DNA of 64,000 nt from Saturnia japonica (taxonomy: Eukaryota; Arthropoda; Insecta; Lepidoptera; Saturniidae). Shown one piece after another: positions 11,751 through 23,000 of the stretch. The translations under genes were made by a program, and so were the position numbers. Position 1 is the first letter of the stretch. Every line of letters begins with the position of its first letter. The stretch is from positions 11,842,690-11,906,689 of the forward strand of contig CM065328.1 in assembly GCA_033032175.1 (NCBI GenBank), in the 5' to 3' direction. The notes below the pieces were generated by a model. The model worked only from the letters and a program-made list of their open reading frames with translations, did no database searches and was not told where the DNA came from.

Positions 11751-11945
11751 TAAAAAACCGTGTGGTATCGTGGCATACCAGATAGGAACGAAGTTCCTTA
11801 TTATAAAATTTTAATTTCAAGTTCTATGATAAAAATTAAAAAAAAACTACTTTACAAAATTATCTTAACACCTTTATTTTATTTACAATGATTTATAAAA
11901 ATATTAAATAATAATATACTAAGAAACAGCTATTTACATGAATAA
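11751..11945 (+). repeat. Dispersed repeat E (GTGTGGTATCGTGG family)
   Basis: The segment 'accagataggaacgaagttc' and about 150 flanking bases recur in the same orientation at 63826-64000, where the window ends. It is noncoding and the class is unknown. Confidence 0.5.
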
Positions 11946-11969
11946 TAATAACAGTCATCATACATAGAC

Positions 11970-12160
11970 TATACATAAACATCAATGGTTTTGAAGAGTT
12001 CCCTTGTGTATCTTCGAAGTTGTAGATTCAATGCCAATGAAATGAAAATGGCACCGCTCTAGAGATATCCGCTATCCAACAAAAAAGCAACAATCCAAAT
12101 TAATTTATAAACAAAAAAGTTATGCTGTGTTCGAAAAAAATTAAATGAAAAAAAATGTAT
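11970..12160. repeat. Dispersed repeat C copy
   Basis: This is the reverse of the family at 5441-5850. It contains 'ttttgaagagttcccttg', 'tatcttcgaagttg' and 'ttataaacaaaaaagtta'. Confidence 0.45.
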
Positions 12161-12249
12161 TAATACTAAAACTTTTATGTTATAAATATTCGAATTAAGT
12201 TTCCTCAGTACTAATTGAAGTCAGAAGAAAAAATAAATAAAAAAAAAAA

Positions 12250-12335
12250 GTGTTCGAGGCGAGGATTCAAACCTAGGACTTCGGCCATAGCAGTCACGCT
12301 TACGACCCCTAGGCTATGAGTGTTTTTAGGACTTA
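12250..12335 (-). repeat. tRNA-like SINE fragment
   Basis: The minus strand has 'aggtttgaatcctcg', a pol III B-box-like block, preceded by 'cctaggggtcgtaagcg'. The arms do not pair as a true tRNA would, so this is read as a tRNA-derived SINE head. Confidence 0.4.
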
Positions 12336-12439
12336 CTGAAACCATGCTACTGTTAAAAAAATCGCGTTTTTTTTTAAATTACGGACGTTTTTTGCCGGCT
12401 AAGGTACCCCTCCGCAACGCCCCATAGGGAACTTAGTTA

Positions 12440-12770
12440 CAAAAATTTCTTTTAAGGTTTCTCTCTGCTTGGGGCAGTTCGACTGGTAGATTACCTCCAC
12501 CCTACAAATGATGGCAGTCAAATAGCCTTGTGTTGTGTCCTTGCGGTAAGCAGGGTTACCAGAGCTCGTTGGGGTAGGGGGTTCAAAGAAAGGTAAGGCA
12601 TAGAGATTTTTTTTGGAGATTTCTCTCTACTTGAGGTAATGCGACTGATGGAATATCTCCACCCTACAGAAGATTGCAGTAAAATAATCTTTTGTTGTGT
12701 TTCTGCTGTGAGTAGGGTTTCCAGACCTTCTTGGGGTAAGGAAGGTTCAAGATTGACAACGTGGAAGTGT
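12440..12770. repeat. Two diverged tandem units of about 162 bp
   Basis: 'ctctctgcttggggcag' at 12461 recurs as 'ctctctacttgaggtaa' at 12623. Each is followed by 'ctccaccctaca' and 'ggttcaa'. A reverse relative with 'gtagggtggagggatttc' is at about 29500-29645. The 66-codon ORF at 12639 lies inside and is not a gene. Confidence 0.5.
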
Positions 12771-12839
12771 CCATGGGCTAAGGTAGCCGTTTACCATCAG
12801 TTGGGCCGTATGTTTGTTTGTCACATGTTCCTTACATAG

Positions 12840-13410
12840 TGTAGATAAATAATAAAAAGGATTTTTGAAAATCAATTCCCTAAGGGCGTTAAATGGAGAG
12901 TAAAAAGGGGATAGTTCCTCAAATGATGCTGTTCATGGAAGACACGGCTAGTGCACAGAAACAAAATTATAGATGTTAGTCACAAAACATGTACAGAAAG
13001 ACCACAGCATATTATACAATAAGCGATAATGGCTCAAGTCCATATAAAAGCATATGTTGTCGCCGGTTGGATTGAGCGGTCTTTCTGTATTTATTTATTT
13101 TGTGTATCGAACAACTCTTTCAAGGTGAAACAACAAATTTCTCAATTACCTTTACAGTGCGAAGGCTTCGGGCAAATGGCATATTAATGAAGGTGAAATT
13201 AATTCGGTGTTCTTGATGTCTTAGGATCAGTTTGGTGTATGTAAACAGCTTTACAAGTGAACCAGAGGCTAACTTGTTTCTCTTGAGGAGGGAAACAAGT
13301 TCTTATTACGTATAAATTTACATAGTTATAATGATATTGAAGTAGATACCTCATATCACCTTTTGCGTTTACATATTATCCCATTAAATAATTTGTTGGG
13401 TAGTAGGAAA
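12840..13410. other. Intergenic sequence, nothing recognised
   Basis: No supported frame or repeat. Confidence 0.3.
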
Positions 13411-13670
13411 CATATATGTATGGAGCGTAGCTTTATATGTGTGTGAAATGTGGACGAAGACAAAGAGAATAAGGAAAAGATTAGAAGCATTTGAAATGTG
13501 ATACTGGAGAAGAATGGAGAGAATTAGATAGACAGAGAGGAGAACGAATAAAGAGGTAAAAGAGAGGAGGGTATTACTAAAAGTCATTGAAAATAGGAGG
13601 GGAAGTTTGGTGGATCATTTGATTCGACACGACGACCTATTAAAAACTATAATAAGAAGTAAAATTAAAA
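13410..13670 (+). pseudogene. LINE reverse-transcriptase C-terminus remnant
   Basis: The + strand reads VALYVCEMWT, then RKRLEAFEM, WRRMERI, TNKEV and LIRHDDLLKTII, broken by stops. This matches the region following the RT domain (YG.E.WT....R.L.AFEM..WRRM..I.WT....NEEV) in RTE/craft-type LINEs. The same family occurs reversed at 24430-24835, inside intron 3 of the NRF-like gene. Confidence 0.6.
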
Positions 13671-14405
13671 AGAAGAGGAAAATTAAGAATGACGTACACT
13701 AGTAAAAAGAACAAGTAAAAGGAACAAATAGAAATAATGAGATCAAGATGTCAATCAATACCATTTTTGAAGTAAACTTTATAAGCGATCCAAATATTGG
13801 ACGAGAATTGATAGTGAAATTTCAAGGACGCATCACGTTTAAGTACATTTCGTTACATAAGTGAGAAGAAAGATACACCGTAGAGAGAAGGAGAACGACA
13901 GTTTATACTTTGTATATCTAATACACAGTTTAGGCTATCTGCATCTCCCTTTTTAGGATTCACTTCTATCATATATTATTGCACGCGTAATTTTTTTTAT
14001 TTGGCAGATCCCATCGCCCTTTGTTAAAGCACTCATCTAATTACACGCATCGAAAAACGAATTTTTTTTTATTATCGTAAGAACACTAAATATTGGCAAT
14101 TCATAGTGCTCCACCATTCACATATAATTATTTGTATGGCTTTAATGAAAGGGCTCAAAGTCATTAATCTCCCTTTGATAGACATAGATTAATATACTTT
14201 TGTTATGTACTAGGTTGTTGTGTTTGACAGAAATGTACTCAAGGAGAAAATGTAGGTAATAATTTTCAAGTATTTTGTGACACCACACATTAGAAGAATC
14301 TCAACTAACTCTCAGACACTTGAGATTATACGATCATTTATAGTACGACTCCGATGCGGTGGTAGTGCGGCGGTGGTGCTCCTATAAAGCGCAGGGAGTT
14401 GAGTG
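13671..14405. other. Intergenic sequence, nothing recognised
   Basis: No supported frame or repeat. Confidence 0.3.
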
Positions 14406-14409
14406 ATTC

Positions 14410-15245
14410 TAAATCAAAATCAAAATAACCTTTATTCAATTTAGCAACTGAAAAGTGTGTTATATTAAATATCATCTTATCAGGTTTAAAACATAATATA
14501 TCTAGTCTCTCTCTGTCTAATAATAATTCTATATCTAATATTTTGCCGGAGAAGCGAATGATATTTTAATGGTATACTGTTATGTTACCCTGCTCCTTTG
14601 TCATATTTACTGGTTTAAAAAATTAATCGCAGTATCATTAGTCTAACTATATGACACCGCTGAGTCACTTAACAGACTTATATAATACGCTATCAATATA
14701 GCTATATTACGTTTATATTTATTGGGAAGAAACATACTTTCCCGAGTTAACATAAAATAGTTAATAAATTTATTAACATCAAAAAATATAAATTTGTCAC
14801 TGTGACGACATGTCAGATTATGTACACTATTATTTAACATCTTAATGTTATTATTTTTTTGTTTAAGGGATATGGAAAAGCACATAACCTTATTTTTCAG
14901 AACAACTTTTATTATATGAACAACTTCAGAGGACAGAGTGTGCCCGGAAACTGATCCCTGAGGCAAATTTGTTATTAGTGGTTGTGTGCCATACAGAGAC
15001 CTAGAGTGAACACAATCACACAACATATAATTGTTGAGTGACTGCATCCTCTCTACATTCCCCGCAACTGACTCCATCAACTCACCCGCTGACACCATAT
15101 GGTCACGTATTTTTTTTTTTAACATTCTTTTTCAGATATAATTGTTGTTATAAAATTTTCCTTTATTTGTAAATCAGTCTGTAAACGCTGTATGTCATTA
15201 CTGTATACAACCTGCTTTTCCTGAGCCAGTGATTTTAAGTTTTCT
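14410..15245 (-). pseudogene. LINE-associated ORF: coiled coil plus SGNH-like end
   Basis: On the minus strand, 15245-15125 reads LKSLAQEKQVVYSND, then IQRLQTDLQIKE, a heptad-like coiled coil. This frame ends at a TAA beside an A10 run. An open frame of 160 codons (15125-14643) follows. Its end has LNNSVHNLTCRHS, then FIFFDVNKFINYF and LIAYYI, resembling the C-terminal part of SGNH/GDSL-type domains found in ORF1 of CR1-like LINEs. Downstream are an AATAAAG signal and a TTTTGATTTTGATTT tail ending at about 14410. The domain assignment is inference from weak similarity. The frame break indicates a dead copy. Confidence 0.4.
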
Positions 15246-16125
15246 ATTTTATTTTTTTATAAAAAATAATAATTTATTATGGCTGCTCATGGTAGGTCGT
15301 ACTGTGGTGGTGCCTATGCAGTCCAAAGTATCCAAAGTAATGTATTGACACATACTCTATCCACGTAATAAGTCATCATCAGTAATTACATAAAGTGTAA
15401 ATCAGCAAACGGTTTGTTTATTATTTAAGACTTACGGATAACTTGAATACGATAGGGAACTGAATGCTACAACGAGCCCGAGCTTTCTGTGAAGGAAAAT
15501 ATTTCAGTAAAATTATTATGTAGTGGTAAGGAAGATTCAAGAAATCACATAACTACATAAATATATCTCTGAAGTTTCAAAAACCTATGAATGATTTTTG
15601 AAGCAATGATGACTAAGTAGTAATATGTAAGAACCCCTTGTCGGTCGATGTGAGTTTGAATCCCTGCAAAAGTCTGAGCTATCGGTGAAGGAAAACATAG
15701 TACGGTGGCAAAGTATTTTCAAATGCTATTTTCTAGCTGTAAACAACAATACAACAACAAGCAAACAACTAGCTGCAATACAGTGAATAAATAAGTTTAA
15801 ATACAAAACTTGACTACGCTCTAAAAAGTAGGATCCATATTTTTGAAATGTGCTGAATAATTCCTTACTTTTGATACCCAATACGCCATATTACAATCTC
15901 TTTAATATCGAACCTTATGTCATCTAGGCACCATGTTGAATTCAGTATGACAACATATAGATTATATCCAGTGGACGCTTGTAACAATACCTCATTTGTA
16001 AATTATTACAGGTAGTTTAGAAGATATGCGGGAATAGGTGAACAAAGCCTGTTCAAATCATAATCCTCCTTTTGACTACACCTTAATCGGGTAAAAACTA
16101 TCAGTAAAATAAATAAATATAAAAA
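15246..16125. other. Intergenic sequence, nothing recognised
   Basis: No supported frame. 'gggaactgaatgc...gagctttctgtgaagg' (about 15450-15500) and 'gagtttgaatcc...gagctatcggtgaagg' (about 15650-15695) look like two related short repeats. Confidence 0.3.
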
Positions 16126-16400
16126 AGCCTTTTATTTGTCAATAATACAGAATTACAAAATAAATTTATACATACATATTTAATTTTGTATCAGGAAACC
16201 CTCTCAGGTGAAGGCCTCCTCAAAAGATTTCCTTTTATCCCGATCTGGTGCTATCCGTAACCAATCTGATCCAGCTGTTTTTTTTATATCGTCCTCGCTT
16301 CATACATAGGGCCTACCTTTGTTGCGCTTGCCTGGCGGGCCTTTTCATACTGTAGCAATTTTGATTCATCTGTGGTCTTTATGACATGAAACATGACATG
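16125..16400 (-). pseudogene. LINE endonuclease-reverse transcriptase C-terminus
   Basis: The minus strand reads GPPGKRNKGRPYV, stop, SEDDIKKTAGSDWLRIA, then DRDKRKSFEEAFT and a stop. This is the terminal motif of lepidopteran endonuclease-reverse transcriptases (GRP...WEDDIKKTAG..W...A.DR..WKSLEEAFT). It is followed by a 3' UTR with an AATAAA-like tail. It has a nonsense codon and is 5' truncated. Confidence 0.65.
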
Positions 16401-16880
16401 CCCATTTCACTATACATTTTTGGGCATAGTTAAGAGCATCTAATATTTATAACTATCAGGGAATTAAGACTATGCCCCCAAGGGAACCCTTGACTACATA
16501 TCTGCAGAGCGTATTGTAATTCGCGAAGCGGGCGCGAGGACGTTGCAGGCATTTCGGACGTCTAACAAATGTTCAGTGTAATCAAATACGTAGATCAGAT
16601 TGATTGGTCATTAGTCGTCGGTTTTACTTGAGAAACTGTTCCTTATAAATTAACGCCACAATATTGATTTAAGTTGGTCGATTTGGTTGGTTAACATAAA
16701 CCTTGTAAACATAATATTATATCAGATACATTCTAATATATTTAGAGAATTTGTTGAAACTAGCTGCCTCGTTTGAGTATTTTTCATATTATAGAATGTA
16801 TACTAAAAATACTAAAATATTCGTATGCTTAAATCCATCAAGCCGTTTAGACTACAAAGCGTGTCAAATAAAGAGACATA
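16401..16880. other. Intergenic sequence, nothing recognised
   Basis: The ORF at 16751-17002 runs across the mariner left end and is not a gene. Confidence 0.3.
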
Positions 16881-18309
16881 CTACTCTGTCAAAAAAGTAC
16901 CGGGAAAAGATCAATAATACACAAAATGTTAGTTATTCATCCAAATTTATTTTATCGCCTTCGAAGTATACTACTTCAGAAACGACACACTCCAGCGAAT
17001 AATCCAATCATTAAAATATTATTTTAAACGCTTTTTCCAAAATTGAATTCGGGTGCCACGAAGTGTTAATTTGTGTTTCGGACAACGAAAGAAGTCGGCT
17101 GGAGCCATATCTGGTGTATAAGGTAGTTGTTCGATGGTATTTGATGAGTTTTCGGTCAAAAATTCGTTTGCACAATGATGGCCTTGTGCGAAGGCGCATT
17201 ATCGCGGTGCAAAATCCATAAAATTTATTTCCACAAATCTGGTCTTTTTTGTCTAATTTGCTCTCTTAAACGTCACATGACATTTAAATAATATGTTTTA
17301 TTTACCATTTCCCTTTCGGTAAAAATTCCGAGTGCACAAAACCGCGATAATCGACATGATTTTGACTTTTGATCAACTTTGGCGTGGTATCTTCGGTTTC
17401 GGTACAGTCTGAAGGCGCCACTCCGAAGCTTGTTGACTAGTTTGCATGTCAAACTCGTAAACCCACGTCTTGTCACCAGTAACAATGCGTTTCATGAATG
17501 TCGGATCGGAATTGACTCCTTCTAGCATGTCCTTAGCGACTCTTATGCGATTGAGTTTTTGGAGAATATTCAGGTCTTTTGGAAATAGCCGAGCGGTAAC
17601 ATGATTCATACCCAGTAATACAACGACTCGTGAGACAAAGAAAGTTCAGCGGCTATCTCTGCCAAACTTGAATGAGGATTTTCAGGCACTATGTCTTTCA
17701 CTTTTGCGATTTTAACATCAGTTGAAGCCGTTGATGGACTACCAGGGCAAGGCAAATCTTCCAGCATATCTCGACCGCTTTTGAACGCTTTGCACCACTC
17801 ATGAGCACGTAATTTTGATAAAGTCGATCCACCGTAAGCCTTCTGTAACATTTTCAGTGTCAATGAACACGAAATGCCATTGGCGATGCACAATTTAAGA
17901 CAAACTCTTTGTTCGATGTTTTTGTCCATTAGAAAATTCGCAATACACACTAGATATGATCTAACTAAAACAACACTGTATTTGTTAAAGGAGGATTATA
18001 CCAAACCTTTAACAAACTAAAACTCTATTATAAAGAACCAGTTTAAATATAGAACTGTGTCTCTGAAAAAAGATTGACAAGTTAGTGTGTGCAAAAGTGT
18101 CAATAAACTAAAACTGAAATAGAAAAAATTGTGATAATAAAAGACTTTTAAATTTATGTAAACCTCCAGTTATAATATCTGCTTAAGTGTTTCCAACAAT
18201 AATAGTATTTAATCTAAATGACAGATGCAACTCAAACTTGACAACAAAAACAAATTGAGGTTGGAACCATCAACAAATCATTTATTCCCGATACTTTTTT
18301 GATTGAATG
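16881..18309 (-). mobile_element. mariner element 1, complete but dead
   Basis: Imperfect terminal inverted repeats are visible: 'tcaaaaaagtaccgggaa' at 16889-16906 and its complement at 18285-18302 with one mismatch in 18. TA dinucleotides at 16879-16880 and 18310-18311 fit mariner target-site duplication, but the outermost 8 or so bases have diverged. The element is about 1.43 kb and encloses a broken transposase on the minus strand. Confidence 0.75.
17000..17950 (-). pseudogene. mariner transposase pseudogene (element 1)
   Basis: Minus-strand pieces in order are a 114-codon N-terminus (17950-17606) with LKMLQKAYGGSTLSK and EWCKAFKSGR, the paired helix-turn-helix of mariner transposases, then MNHVTARLFPKDLNILQK, then FMKRIVTGDKTWVYEFD, which carries the first catalytic Asp (usually GDETWVY). 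After about 17373 the frame shifts to VNKTYYLNVM and then degrades. The remaining catalytic residues lie in interrupted frames. At least three frame breaks mean no active enzyme. A mariner transposase normally has about 345 residues and a DD34D triad. Confidence 0.85.
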
Positions 18310-18445
18310 TACATACAATGCATACGCTCGAAAAACATAACCCTCCATTTTTGCAATCGGGTAAATATAAACGATTTTCTGTTTTATATACAATATGTAT
18401 CAAAAACCCCGTCGAATTCAAAAAGGGTATATAGGTACCCCAATG
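18310..18445. repeat. Fragment related to dispersed repeat C
   Basis: 'acgctcgaaaaacataaccc' and 'tgcaatcgggtaaa' match 49910-49950 and 53030-53070, at the edge of the 3.1-kb duplicated unit. Confidence 0.35.
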
Positions 18446-19030
18446 ACATTACCAAAAAAAAAATCTAAATTTTATTTATTATGAAAATAAAAATGTTATT
18501 GCGATTTAAAATTAACATATTTAGTTTTATTTTCCCTAAAATTTAGCAAATTATTAAAACGTGATGACACCGCCCCGGTGCTGCGCAGCCGCACGCAGGT
18601 ATGGCACGCAGTCTGTAGTGCCATGTAAGTTTCCTCATTTAACTTGTCCAATTGTATAGTAAATTCATGTTAAACTAATGCAAACAAAGAGTTTTATATT
18701 AATTTTGTAAGTAAATTCATGAATATTATCAATTTAACATATTAATTGCATTGACTCTCAATAGATGGCGCTGTGCCTACTGAATCGCGCGATCGTTTAC
18801 GTTACCCGATTTGTACTGGTATTTTAAGAAATTTCAATAAACTGTGTCTATTCAGTTCCAACAACAGTGTGAAGTTTTATTTAGTGCTGACATAATTCAT
18901 TTTTTTTACATTATCTTGAGGGTAATTTTTTTCACTTATAATCTGAGATAGATAACATAAACAGAATATAATCTCGATACCTTATAACACCTTCACGGAT
19001 CCGACGGGGTTTTTAATACATACTGTATAT
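18446..19030. other. Intergenic sequence, nothing recognised
   Basis: No gene is seen. A GC-rich patch near 18570-18620 is too short to interpret. Confidence 0.3.
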
Positions 19031-19034
19031 ATAC

Positions 19035-19345
19035 TACTACCGCAAAGTGACATCTCTGTACATGATTGTAAGCACCTTACAATCCAATACAATGGTGACC
19101 ACCGAGAGATCAATAACCCATTCCGGAAATCGCTGTCACGCCGGCCTAAAATCATCTCGGCAACCAGACCGTATGGCGGATTCCGAAACTCGACTAACAA
19201 AAACAGTCACTGTGACGGGTTTATCGCCTTTTGCAGTTTCCTTTTTTAACTCTTCACTGAACAAAATTAGCAAACACCAATGGGATTCGAACTCACGTCG
19301 ATCGACGCTGTGTGCGTATAATCTACCATTAAGCAATCATTGATT
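19035..19345. repeat. Dispersed repeat F with SINE-like end
   Basis: 'caatggtgaccaccgagaga' (19088 onwards) and 'cgctgtcacgccggcct' recur at 56610-56700, in the arms at 57880-57930, and reversed at 60830-60890. The right part ends with 'gggattcgaactcacg', a reversed B-box-like block. The three short ORFs over it are shadows. Confidence 0.45.
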
Positions 19346-19991
19346 AACACTTCGCAGCCTTTTTGCGTGTTCGTGACTTTATTTTATTTTTAATCATTTA
19401 AAATTTACCTAAAGAGGCACGAGAGAGAATCATGTACGTGCTTATCATCAAAAACTATGAAGATTTTTATCGTAAAATATATACGCTGCATTGTTCGATT
19501 GCTTTAAAATCAAGATCAGTTGACTTACCTTAGGTAACTAACGCGGTAACCAAAATCAGTATTAATTTGTCACTAAATAACAATATATGTAGTCATCTTA
19601 TAGGTAAACGTTAGTGCTTACTAGATAATTAAATTTACATATATAATTGTGTGTGTGAATTTTTTAGCCGGATGTCTAATTTTTGATTTAATATTAAAAC
19701 AAATGAATACAAGGACATTGATGCAAAACAAACTATATAGTTTGGTAAACATTTTTTGTAGATTTTTATCCTTTAAAACAAAAGATTTAGTTGACTCAAG
19801 CAAGACAACATTTTTCAACACAAGAATGATGACATAGCGTTCTTTAGTCAATGCGTTTATATAATTTATTTTATTATAATTTGATAATGTTATAATACAT
19901 AAAATTAATTAATGTTAAACAAATAATACTGTTTATTTAAAAAATCATTAATTTATTTCGAAAACTTCAAGAAAAGTTTGTGATCGTAACA

Positions 19992-20037
19992 ATGCGACGT
20001 ATGTGGGTTTTAATTAACTTAATTTATGTTGTCGTCG
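19992..20037 (+). CDS. NRF-like gene exon 1 (start, signal peptide)
   Basis: ATG then MRRMWVLINLIYVVV, a basic start plus hydrophobic core typical of a signal peptide. It ends phase 1 at a perfect GTAAGT donor (20038). The start is chosen because a secreted N-terminus is expected for this family; no upstream in-frame exon is seen. Confidence 0.65.
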
Positions 20038-23000
20038 GTAAGTGTATTATGTAATTGATTTATTAATAAATATAAATACATTTTAATCAATAACTTAGTT
20101 CACTTTATAACTTTAAAATTGTTTTATATAAATATATTGAATATTAAAACAATTTATTTAAAACCATAATCTTATTACATTTTTCGTTGTATATGTCGGG
20201 ACAATCCTATAAATGGCTATTTGATCAGAAACTAATTTGTTATTGTGTTCATTTATTGTATTTGACAAATTAAAATTTGTGCAAACAAAAAAAAATAGGT
20301 CCTTACATATGAAGTTGGGGTTTTGTACGGGAGAAATATAAAGTCAATTTTTTTTTTTGTAAAATGTATTTAATTAATCAAAGTATGCACCGTTGTTATC
20401 TATGCATTTTTGCCATCTCGTAGGTAGTTTATTGATCCCTTTACTAAAAAAACCATGGGGGCGAGAATTAATAAACTCTGTGAAGGCGGTTTGGACTGCC
20501 GCATCGGAGTTCAATTTTTTCCTTGTAAGAAGTATTCCAAATTTCGGAAAAAATGGTAATCTGTTGGAGCAAGGTCCGGGGAATACGATGGATGTCGTAG
20601 ACATTCCAATTGTAGCTCATCTAACTTAGTGGTTGTTTGTTGTGCAGTGTGTGGTCTTGCGTTGTCGTGAAGCAGCAGTGGCCTAGAGCGATTGTCCAAT
20701 CTCGCTTGTTTTCCAGCTAGTTCTTCCTTCATGGTTTGCAGTTGCTGACAATAAATATCTGCCGTAATCGTTTGACCAGATTTTAGAAAGCTGAAGTGAA
20801 CAAGATCGGCGCTAGTCCACTAAACACTCACAAGTAACTTTTTCTGAGTCAATTTTCGTTTAGGGCAGGATTTGGCTGGGTCTCCAGGGTTCAGCCATTG
20901 CAACGAGCTCTTCCGATTATGTACAGTATCCACTTTTCATCACAAGTAATGATTCGATTTAAAATCCCTTCATTATTGTGTCGGTTGAGCTAAGTAACAT
21001 AGCAGTCGACGCGTATTTGCAAGTTCGATTCACTAAATTCATGAGGTACCCATCGTTCAAGTTTTTTTACTTTTCCGATTTGCTTCAAGTGGATTTATAC
21101 AGATTTATCACTTACTCCGAAGCCTGCAGCTATCTCTGAAGTACTTTATGTTGGATCCGCTTCCACAATGGTCTTTTATTCTTCATTTTCCATTTTGGTC
21201 TCCGGCCGTCCACGGGGTTGGTTCTGAAGGTCGAAATTTCTAGAACGAAAACGTTGAAACCAAAAACGTACCGTGCTTTCTTTTGCGACACCAGCGCCGT
21301 ACACATCATTAATCCTTCGAGCTGTTTCTGCAGCACTGGTACCACGGTAGAACTCGTACTCGTAAATATACCGATATTTCATGTTTTCCATTGTGCGGTA
21401 ATAAGAGACGCCAAAGAAAAATATAATGAGGAAAAAACAAATGAATGACTGTTTTCAAAACTCACATGTACCAACTAAATGAATTAATAAATTTGAATTT
21501 GCAATTCCTAACCAAAGAGGAGATATTTCAGATCAAAGTGTTCAGTACAACAAAACGCTAACTTCATATGTAAGGACCTAATATTTCTCAACATTTGTAG
21601 GCATGGACATGTTTGTAATTTTAGTATAACTAGCGGTCGCCCAATTATCGAAATTCGACCAGCGACTTTTTAATCATAGACTATTTTCAATTTGGGATTA
21701 TATTATGTCTAATGTTTATTATGTATTAATATTGTGTCACTTGCTGTCAGTTTTCGTTGAGTGACAATGTCAATATTTTGGGGGTCTAAGTTCAATGGTA
21801 CATGTCGGGTTAGGATTCGCAGTATTCATTTATTTTATTTAATATATTAGTAACAGATATTATAAATAAATTTTAGGTTTCTGCACTCCTTCTCCATATA
21901 AACTTTAACCATGCCAAATCTCACAGTCTTCCGTGCACGCAATACGCTTAAAAAGGGGTACAATGTTTTTGCTTCACGTATTAATTATATAGATTACATA
22001 GCAATGAATTAATATATTTTTATCATTGTTATTTTCTTTTCCTCTGCTATTGTTTTTTTCCTTTTATCATCTGTAAATAGAAATAAATACATATTAACTA
22101 CGTATTATTTTTGTGTATTTTAATTTAATCAATGTTTATTTATACACCGCTAAACTATTTTTACATAATTAAAATAAAATTCAGTAAAATAAATTAAAAT
22201 TATTATCATTGATGTTTACCTTCATCACGTTGTAGGAAAACGGATTAAAAAAAATGTTATTTTTACTTTGTTATGCCACAGAAGTACAACTTTCTACATG
22301 CGCACATAAGTACACTCAGTTTTTATTTATTTATTTTCAAATAATAAAAGGAAAACTAAAATATTATGTATAACCAAAAAAACACATCGTTATTATAAAT
22401 AAAAAAAGGATTAAATACTATATTTAATTTTTGAGATAATTCTTCTGTAAATTTATAATTAATATTTAATTGTAGATTTAGACATATCTGAAATTAAACT
22501 ATTCATTGAAGAAAAACGAAAACTGTGCTCGATGCGATTGCAATCAGAAAATTAAAAAAAAAATATCCCCTTGTTCTAGCCGAAAATTTGTCAGACAGTG
22601 AATGTTCTTTAAAATTACAAAAAGACAAAACGCCTTGCACTTTTTTGGACAGCTTGAAACTAGAACATTGGGATGTGGAGGACAAGCCATGTTTAGACGC
22701 TACTTTAGAAATGATCGACGGTGTTAAAAACTCAACACTTTGGGCTACTTGGAGTAAGTATTATTAAGTTACACACTTACATAACCTGTAAATTTGCTAT
22801 TGGCAATGATTTTATATTGACAACTAGCTGTGCCCTCCGGTTTCACCCGTTTTAGTTTAACCGACAAACACCGCGCCTCCAACGCATCCATGTCATAATT
22901 AATAATGCATATTAATCACTTTTTAATTTTCAGCAAATCTTTGTCATGAATTACCTTATTGTGGCTTATGTATAGAGGATAAGTATATGCTTTCGCTGAC

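Noticed and set aside
12250..12335. Possible minus-strand tRNA
   Set aside because: Only the B-box-like block is convincing; no cloverleaf can be drawn by eye.
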